Of a DNA stretch of 64,000 nucleotides, positions 60,401 to 64,000 are shown one piece after another (positions within the stretch are counted from its first letter, which is position 1; each line of letters starts with the position of its first letter). Position numbers and translations under genes: made by a program. Under the pieces are notes generated by a model. That model ran no database searches and was not told the origin of the DNA. It saw only the letters and a list, made by a program, of their open reading frames with translations. Location of the stretch: positions 9,663,619 through 9,727,618 of the forward strand of contig CM055728.1 of assembly GCA_029465975.1 (NCBI GenBank), in the 5' to 3' direction. Source of the stretch: Dallia pectoralis (Eukaryota; Chordata; Actinopteri; Esociformes; Umbridae).

Positions 60401-62439
60401 AAAATAATTGTGGACCTCCACAAGTGTGGCTCATGCTTAGGTGCAATTTCCAGATGGTTGAAGGTCACACGTTCATCTGTTCAGACAATAATACGCAAGT
60501 ATAAAAAACATGGGAATGTACAACTATCACACCGCAAAACAAATATTGAACTGTTCGGCCATAATGATAAACGGTATATTTGGAGGAAAAAGGGCGAATC
60601 TTTGATGCCTCAGAACACCATCCCAACTGTGAAGTATGGGGGTGGTAGTATAATGTTGTGGGGCTGCTTTGCTCCCGAAGGGACTGGTGCAGTTCATAAA
60701 ATAGATGGCATCATGAGAAAAGAAAATTCTGTGGATATATTGAAGCAACATTTGAAGCAACATCTGAAGTTAAAGATTGGGCGCGAATTGGTCTTCCGAA
60801 TGGGCAATGAACCCAAGCATACCTCCAAACGAGTTACAAAGTGGCTTAAGGACAACAAAGTCAAGGTATTGGAGTGGCCATCACAAAGCCCTGATCTCAA
60901 TCACATAGAAAATTTGTGGGCATCACTGAAAAGGCGAGTGCGAGCAAGAAGAAAAGAAGAAACATGACCCAGTTACACCAGTTCTGTCAAGAGGAGTGGG
61001 CCAAAATTCCAGCAAACTATTGTAGAAAGCTTGTGGAAGGATACCCAAAACGTTTGGCCCAAGTGAAACCGTTTCAGGGCAATTCTACCAAATACTAAGG
61101 AAGTGTATGTATACTTCTGATTTTGATGAAAGTGATAAAAAAATACATAAAAATTCTCCCTCGCTCGATTCTGACATTTAACAAATGCAAAAAATATGTT
61201 TATATGTATTGATCTAAAACAGAAAGTTTACTCTGATTTAATGTATGACAGTAAAGAAATAAAAGTTGTGTTTTTTCTGAAGTGTATGTAAATATCTGGA
61301 TTCAACTGTATATAATAGAAAACTGAATTTCTTGGAAGTGTTATATCACTTCTTGATGTAAAATCAGCTGCAGACTGGACTGGGCTGCAAGACTTAAAAT
61401 ACGGCCAAGTGAGATTTAGGAATTTTTCGTCCTAAATCTTTAAGCCTTTTTATGCCAGATTTCTTCCCACACATTGAAAGCGTTCACTTTTATTCTCTTA
61501 GAGGTTTTTTATTGATTGTGTTTGCAGAACATTCGGATCGAAGCTGCCTTTCCGGAGGAATACTTCATGATTCTGGAGTCGTCCCTGAATGGGTCATATC
61601 ACCGTGTCAAGGCTATGAAAAAAGGACTTACGCTAATTAATGCTTCCCTCAAATCTGTGGTGGATAAAGTGAGTGTTTTTATTACCTTGAATTAATGTAA
61701 TCACAGGTGTTCTGAGTAGATGTTATCTTCCATAATTCTTTATGCTCGTACATCGTAATTAGTTTGAAAACTTCCCTGTCTGAGGGGGGTGTAGAGTTCG
61801 TAGCTAATGCTCGCTATGTACATGCACTGCTGCAGCAATGGTTTGAATCTATCCCTGTACAATTCCCTCAAAGGGCAAGAAAACATAACTCAATAGCTTA
61901 TATCTTAAAGAGGATGATGTGTTTCAGGATGGAAGAGTCCATGAGCTTGCCAGCCCGGTCCACAATGAACAGGATGTGGAAATCTACAACCCCATACGGC
62001 TCAGTCCTGCCATCCTCACGTTTCCATGGCAGCCCAAGGTGGGAGCGTACCAGTACACCATCCAGGTATTTGTCTTCTCTAAATTCAAGGCAGCATGACG
62101 CAGTCTGTATACGGCGCTCTGTGAATGTTCACTGGCGCACTAATTATGCGTGCGGCATCATAATTAACTATGCATAGACCTGCAGCCCTTTGACTCGACA
62201 CTTGACATCCGTCGGAGTCTCTCGACGGCGCTGCGTTTTCTATGCAATGTGTCAATGTTTACCCCTGCTGCTTTGTGTCCCAGGCAGCTGGTGGCAGTGG
62301 GAATTTCAGCTGGTCCTCGTCGAACCAAGCCGTTGCTACGGTGACGGTGAAAGGAGTGATGACGACGGTCAGCGACGTTGGTGTCAGTGTGGTGTATGCT
62401 CACGATGTACGCAACCCGTTGCATTATGGGACGATGAAG
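48283..62439 (+). CDS. nup210: nuclear pore membrane glycoprotein 210 (gp210), N-terminal 12 coding exons; gene continues beyond the right edge
   Basis: gp210 is a single-pass pore-membrane protein whose large lumenal domain of Ig-like repeats rings the nuclear pore. The coding exons are 48283-48449, 49060-49199, 53019-53150, 55139-55235, 55831-55981, 56421-56553, 56699-56857, 59650-59718, 59808-59914, 61528-61668, 61928-62065 and 62284-62439. They total 1590 bases, or 530 residues, and every junction keeps frame with GT..AG introns. The product starts with a signal peptide (residues 1 to about 25), then the gp210 N-terminus (KLNIPKVLLP, NFTLEASEGCYRW) and later family landmarks (TGQVLRCDAIVD, VYLMVGTSIQYKVQKIRQG, VVEPGYLG, TFPWQPK, GGSGNFSWSSS). 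The family is near 1900 residues, so about a quarter is present. The introns carry a hAT element, a SINE, a Tc1 element and four minisatellites. No stop or frameshift is seen, so it looks functional. Confidence 0.95.
49060..49199 (+). CDS. nup210: nup210 coding exon 2
   Basis: The acceptor CCCTGCAG precedes 49060, and the first base completes the split Trp codon. The exon encodes SSTRPEVASIEAVE and, later, SRLTSIILAEDV, colinear with gp210. The donor is GTTG/GTCAGT and leaves one base of a Val codon. Confidence 0.92.
50390..50437. repeat. 17-bp repeat, about 3 copies, nup210 intron 2
   Basis: The unit is GGAGTAACACCCTCAGT; the third copy is divergent at its end. Confidence 0.85.
51159..52037 (-). 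mobile_element. hAT-superfamily element remnant with 8-bp target duplication, in nup210 intron 2
   Basis: The direct repeat GTATAGTG flanks the element at 51151-51158 and 52038-52045, the 8-bp duplication typical of hAT transposons. The imperfect terminal inverted repeats start TAGGGCTGTCACGATA on the left and TAGGCCAGTCGCGATA on the right (13 of 16 bases). Subterminal regions are rich in GCGATA, TATATTG and ATTGCGA motifs, as in fish hAT ends. At 879 bp it is a deleted copy. The minus strand keeps a decayed BED-type zinc-finger segment. Confidence 0.85.
51335..51688 (-). pseudogene. degenerate BED zinc-finger N-terminus of a hAT/ZBED-like transposase
   Basis: The open stretch reads VSKPQSSAPVWEHLGFKPK, then NKPVCRLGLKTVATK and a later SHPVVEP. 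This follows the BED-finger pattern (aromatic W..FGF-like start, Cys pair, His-containing end). The second Cys of the pair is lost (CRLG) and the His region is scrambled. No catalytic core remains. It sits inside the bounded hAT element. Confidence 0.6.
52478..52720 (+). mobile_element. tRNA-derived SINE in nup210 intron 2
   Basis: The 5' part resembles a tRNA: an A-box-like TGCCCTAGTGGTTAGGG and, about 45 bases on, the B-box-like GGTTCTAATCC. The rest (CCTTGAGCAATAACCC and GGGTTGGGTAAAACGCAGAGG) resembles the body and tail of common teleost SINEs. No target duplication was resolved. Confidence 0.65.
53019..53150 (+). CDS. nup210: nup210 coding exon 3
   Basis: The exon follows the acceptor GTGCTTAG. 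It encodes TGQVLRCDAIVDIVSE and then IVSTTRELHLEDSPLELKI, among the best-conserved gp210 stretches. The donor is GAGG/GTGAGA, phase 1. Intron 2 before it is 3.8 kb and carries the hAT element and the SINE. Confidence 0.94.
53641..54063. repeat. 33-bp tandem array, about 13 copies, nup210 intron 3
   Basis: The unit starts GCTGGCTAATCTGCTGGTGG and ends CCAGCGGGTTTGT. The period is eleven codons, so frames on both strands are open. These are not exons: they interrupt gp210 similarity and lack fitting splice sites. Confidence 0.95.
54130..54390. repeat. about 51-bp diverged tandem repeat, 5 copies, nup210 intron 3
   Basis: Units begin GTGATGTCACTAGTCCTCAT or similar and continue TTTTTGAATACCATGGTT. 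The copies differ by several changes and length differences, so it looks older than the adjacent 33-bp array. Confidence 0.9.
55139..55235 (+). CDS. nup210: nup210 coding exon 4
   Basis: The acceptor is TTGTACAG. The exon encodes NTFSTLASLVFDWTIVKDPE, and the frame is set by the single G carried from exon 3. The donor is TTACG/GTAACG with two bases of an Arg codon left over. It ends in SYSSLR, leading into VLKFSES of the next exon. Confidence 0.92.
55831..55981 (+). CDS. nup210: nup210 coding exon 5
   Basis: The acceptor is CCCCTCAAG. The exon encodes VLKFSESTYTPPGYISQME and, later, DIILVSGLKTGHAKLKAKIQ, colinear with gp210. It ends in phase 0 at LYK before GTATTC. Confidence 0.93.
56421..56553 (+). 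CDS. nup210: nup210 coding exon 6
   Basis: The acceptor is TTCCACACAG. The exon encodes AAEVKLLILENILLSPAHD and VYLMVGTSIQYKVQKIRQG, a strongly conserved gp210 segment. The donor is ACAG/GTGAGG, phase 1. Confidence 0.95.
56699..56857 (+). CDS. nup210: nup210 coding exon 7
   Basis: The acceptor is CGTTTCAG. The exon encodes ELAMPCDQYELHLQNSVP and ends near VVLDHK before AAGA/GTATCT (phase 1). The open frame runs past this donor into the intron. The donor was placed because the following gp210 residues (SLRMQGVSRLPNST) are found in frame at 59650. Confidence 0.88.
57001..59396. repeat. 32/34-bp tandem array, about 70 copies, nup210 intron 7
   Basis: There are three unit types. The 32-bp type is AGTGATTGGTAGAGAGTGAA plus TGGTGTGTCAGA (57.05-57.5 kb). 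Two 34-bp types end in GAGAGC, one with TAGACAGTG and one with TTGGTAGTG; they alternate in blocks from 57.5 to 59.3 kb. A further GTGTGTGAG to GTGTGCGAG change marks the right half. It fills most of the 2.8-kb intron. The minus-strand frames of about 650 codons are repeat artefacts. Confidence 0.97.
59650..59718 (+). CDS. nup210: nup210 coding exon 8
   Basis: This is a short 69-base exon after the acceptor AATCCTCAG. It encodes SLRMQGVSRLPNSTLYVVEP then GYL, a gp210 hallmark. The donor is CTGG/GTACGT, phase 1. It sits directly after the 2.4-kb minisatellite that fills most of intron 7. Confidence 0.92.
59808..59914 (+). CDS. nup210: nup210 coding exon 9
   Basis: The acceptor is CCTGCCAG. 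The exon encodes FKINPGESWVLETERVYNI and then IEVFDKSSNRIYLSD, colinear with gp210. It ends in phase 0 before GTAAGT. Intron 9 after it holds the Tc1 element. Confidence 0.92.
59987..61308 (+). mobile_element. Tc1-family DNA transposon with long inverted repeats, in nup210 intron 9
   Basis: The element is bounded by TA target duplications (59985-59986 and 61309-61310). The ends match as inverted repeats: CAGTTGAAACCAGATATTTA on the left and the complement of CAGTTGAATCCAGATATTTA on the right. A second inverted block (near 60100-60200 and 61100-61200) carries the internal motif AGAAGTATACAT in the same orientation as in other fish IR/DR elements, so the terminal repeats are about 210 bases. 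At 1322 bp it is shorter than a complete Tc1/Sleeping Beauty-type element because of an internal transposase deletion. It is intronic, with the transposase in the same orientation as nup210, and does not touch an exon. Confidence 0.93.
60365..61098 (+). pseudogene. Tc1-family transposase, internally deleted and frameshifted
   Basis: The Met at 60365 starts MGKSREINQDIRK, the conserved N-terminus with the first helix-turn-helix (GAISRWLKVTRSSVQTIIRK). After KKHGNVQLSHR the frame jumps to KTNIELFGHNDKRY. About 100 residues are missing compared with an intact enzyme of roughly 340: the second DNA-binding helix-turn-helix, the linker and the first catalytic Asp. The later part is well kept: GGGSIMLWGCFAPEGTG, GNEPKHTSKRVTKWLKDNK (the second catalytic Asp position reads Asn/Glu here) and WPSQSPDLNHIENLWASLK. 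A frameshift near 60950 then moves the C-terminus (MTQLHQFCQEEWAKIPANY, ending NSTKY) to another frame. It cannot encode an active transposase. Confidence 0.9.
61528..61668 (+). CDS. nup210: nup210 coding exon 10
   Basis: The acceptor is GTTTGCAG. The exon encodes NIRIEAAFPEEYFMILESS, then NGSYHRVKAMKKG, ending SVVDK before GTGAGT (phase 0). The NGS triplet is a possible N-glycosylation site in the lumenal domain. Confidence 0.92.
61928..62065 (+). CDS. nup210: nup210 coding exon 11
   Basis: The acceptor is GTGTTTCAG. The exon encodes DGRVHELASPVHNEQDVEIY and then LSPAILTFPWQPKVGAYQYT, matching the conserved gp210 TFPWQPK region. It ends in phase 0 (ATCCAG) before GTATTT. The first half is less conserved than the second. 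Confidence 0.9.
62284..62439 (+). CDS. nup210: nup210 coding exon 12 (last exon in the window)
   Basis: The acceptor is GTGTCCCAG. The exon encodes AAGGSGNFSWSSSNQAVATV, then VKGVMTTVSDVGVSVVYAHD and HYGTMK. This resembles a bacterial Ig-like (BIG2-type) repeat, as expected in the gp210 lumen. It ends in phase 0 before GTGAGA. Downstream is only the 48-bp array, so exon 13 lies beyond the right edge. Confidence 0.93.
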
Positions 62440-62479
62440 GTGAGAGCGTTTTCCCCGTCCCCTGACGTCTGATTAAACA

Positions 62480-63930
62480 TGCTGATGAACAGACACTGTA
62501 TCTACTAATATATGAACTGATATCACATCTCCATGAACAGACACTGTATCTACTAATATATGAACTGATATCACATCTCCATGAACAGACACTGTATCTA
62601 CTAATATATGAACTGATATCACATCTCCATGAACAGACACTGTATCTACTAATATATGAACTGATATCACATCTCCATGAACAGACACTGTATCTACTAA
62701 TATATGAACTGATATCACATCTCCATGAACAGACACTGTATCTACTAATATATGAGCTGATATCATATCTCCATGAACAGACACTGTATCTACTAATATA
62801 TGAACTGATATCACATCTCCATGAACAGACACTGTATCTGCTAATATATGAGCTGATATCACATCTCCATGAACAGACACTGTATCTACTAATATATGAA
62901 CTGATATCACATCTCCATGAACAGACACTGTATCTACTAATATATGAACTGATATCACATCTCCATGAACAGACACTGTATCTACTAATATATGAGCTGA
63001 CAGAACAGACACTGTATCTACTAATATATGAACTGATATCACATCTCCATGAACAGACACTGTATCTACTAATATATGAACTGATATCACATCTCCATGA
63101 ACAGACACTGTATCTACTAATATATGAGCTGATATCACATCTCCATGAACAGACACTGTATCTACTAATATATGAACTGATATCACATCTCCATGAACAG
63201 ACACTGTATCTACTAATATATGAACTGATATCACATCTCCATGAACAGACACTGTATCTGCTAATATATGAGCTGATATCACATCTCCATGAACAGACAC
63301 TGTATCTACTAATATATGAACTGATATCACATCTCCATGAACAGACACTGTATCTACTAATATATGAACTGATATCACATCTCCATGAACAGACACTGTA
63401 TCTACTAATATATGAGCTGATATCACATCTCTATGAACAGACACTGTATCTACTAATATATGAACTGATATCACATCTCCATGAACAGACACTGTATCTA
63501 CTAATATATGAACTGATATCACATCTCCATGAACAGACACTGTATCTACTAATATATGAGCTGATATCACATCTCCATGAACAGACACTGTATCTACTAA
63601 TATATGAACTGATATCACATCTCCATGAACAGACACTGTATCTACTAATATATGAACTGATATCACATCTCTATGAACAGACACTGTATCTGCTAATATA
63701 TGAGCTGATATCACATCTCCATGAACAGACACTGTATCTACTAATATATGAACTGATATCACATCTCCATGAACAGACACTGTATCTACTAATATATGAG
63801 CTGATATCACATCTCCATGAACAGACACTGTATCTACTAATATATGAACTGATATCATATCTCCATGAACAGACACTGTATCTACTAATATATGAACTGA
63901 TATATCTCCATGAACAGACACTGTATCTTC
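62480..63930. repeat. 48-bp tandem array, about 30 copies, with nested higher-order periods, nup210 intron 12
   Basis: The unit starts GAACAGACACTGTATCTACT and continues AATATATGAACTGATATCAC. The variant GAGCTG marks mainly every third unit (62994, 63126, 63270, 63414, 63558, 63702), giving a 144-bp period. The variant CTGCTAAT recurs at 62838, 63258 and 63690, giving about 432 bp. One unit near 63000 is 12 bases short. Confidence 0.97.
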
Positions 63931-64000
63931 TAATATATTAAATAATGTTAATTAAATAAAATAAAAGAGAAATAGGCAAACATAAATCATGCCTCCATAG

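Noticed and set aside
62473..63921. 482-codon minus-strand frame of a 16-residue repeat
   Set aside because: Product of the 48-bp array in nup210 intron 12, with no non-repeat portion.

Overview
The window is vertebrate nuclear DNA, almost certainly from a teleost fish. It holds spliced genes with vertebrate-type GT..AG introns, a fish-type L1 LINE, a Tc1-family transposon with long inverted repeats, a hAT element with an 8-bp target duplication, a tRNA-derived SINE and a great many minisatellites. Codon-level similarity to known proteins identifies two cellular genes. A pike- or salmon-like fish would fit, but the species cannot be fixed from the sequence.

Layout. The left 12 kb belongs to fbln2 (fibulin-2, minus strand). 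Only its first coding exon (10865-12221) is inside the window; the rest of the gene runs off the left edge. From 48.28 kb to the right edge lies nup210 (nuclear pore membrane glycoprotein gp210, plus strand). Twelve coding exons join in frame without a stop to give the first 530 residues, and the gene continues past the right edge. The two genes stand head to head, as FBLN2 and NUP210 do in human 3p25, but HDAC11, which lies between them in human, was not found. The 36 kb between the coding parts holds tandem arrays, a decayed IS630/Tc1-type transposase copy, a roughly 6.3-kb L1 (39097-45402, flanked by a perfect 15-bp target duplication) and long stretches with no recognisable gene.

Tandem repeats. 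About 20 distinct arrays cover close to 20 kb, roughly 31% of the window. The main ones are a 75-bp array (0.4-1.4 kb), a 20-bp CpG-rich array (5.3-5.8), a 15-bp array (8.9-10.4), a 38-bp array (13.5-14.6), a 21-bp array (15.6-20.25), a 22-bp array (22.4-23.4), a 51-bp array of 58 units with no net indel (25.2-28.1), a 40-bp array (33.9-34.4), a 62-bp array (37.5-38.2), a 33-bp array (53.6-54.1), a 32/34-bp array (57.0-59.4) and a 48-bp array (62.5-63.9). Many long open frames in the window (up to about 1590 codons) lie inside these arrays. They are open because of the repeat period, usually in several frames at once, and are not annotated as genes.

The genes do not form a pathway. Fibulin-2 is a secreted extracellular-matrix protein and gp210 is a pore-membrane protein. 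I found no new multi-gene system. The unusual features are the array architecture (nested higher-order repeats of 48, 144 and 432 bp; a mosaic of three unit subfamilies; a strictly in-register 58-unit array), the well-bounded transposons, and a duplicated element in the likely nup210 promoter.
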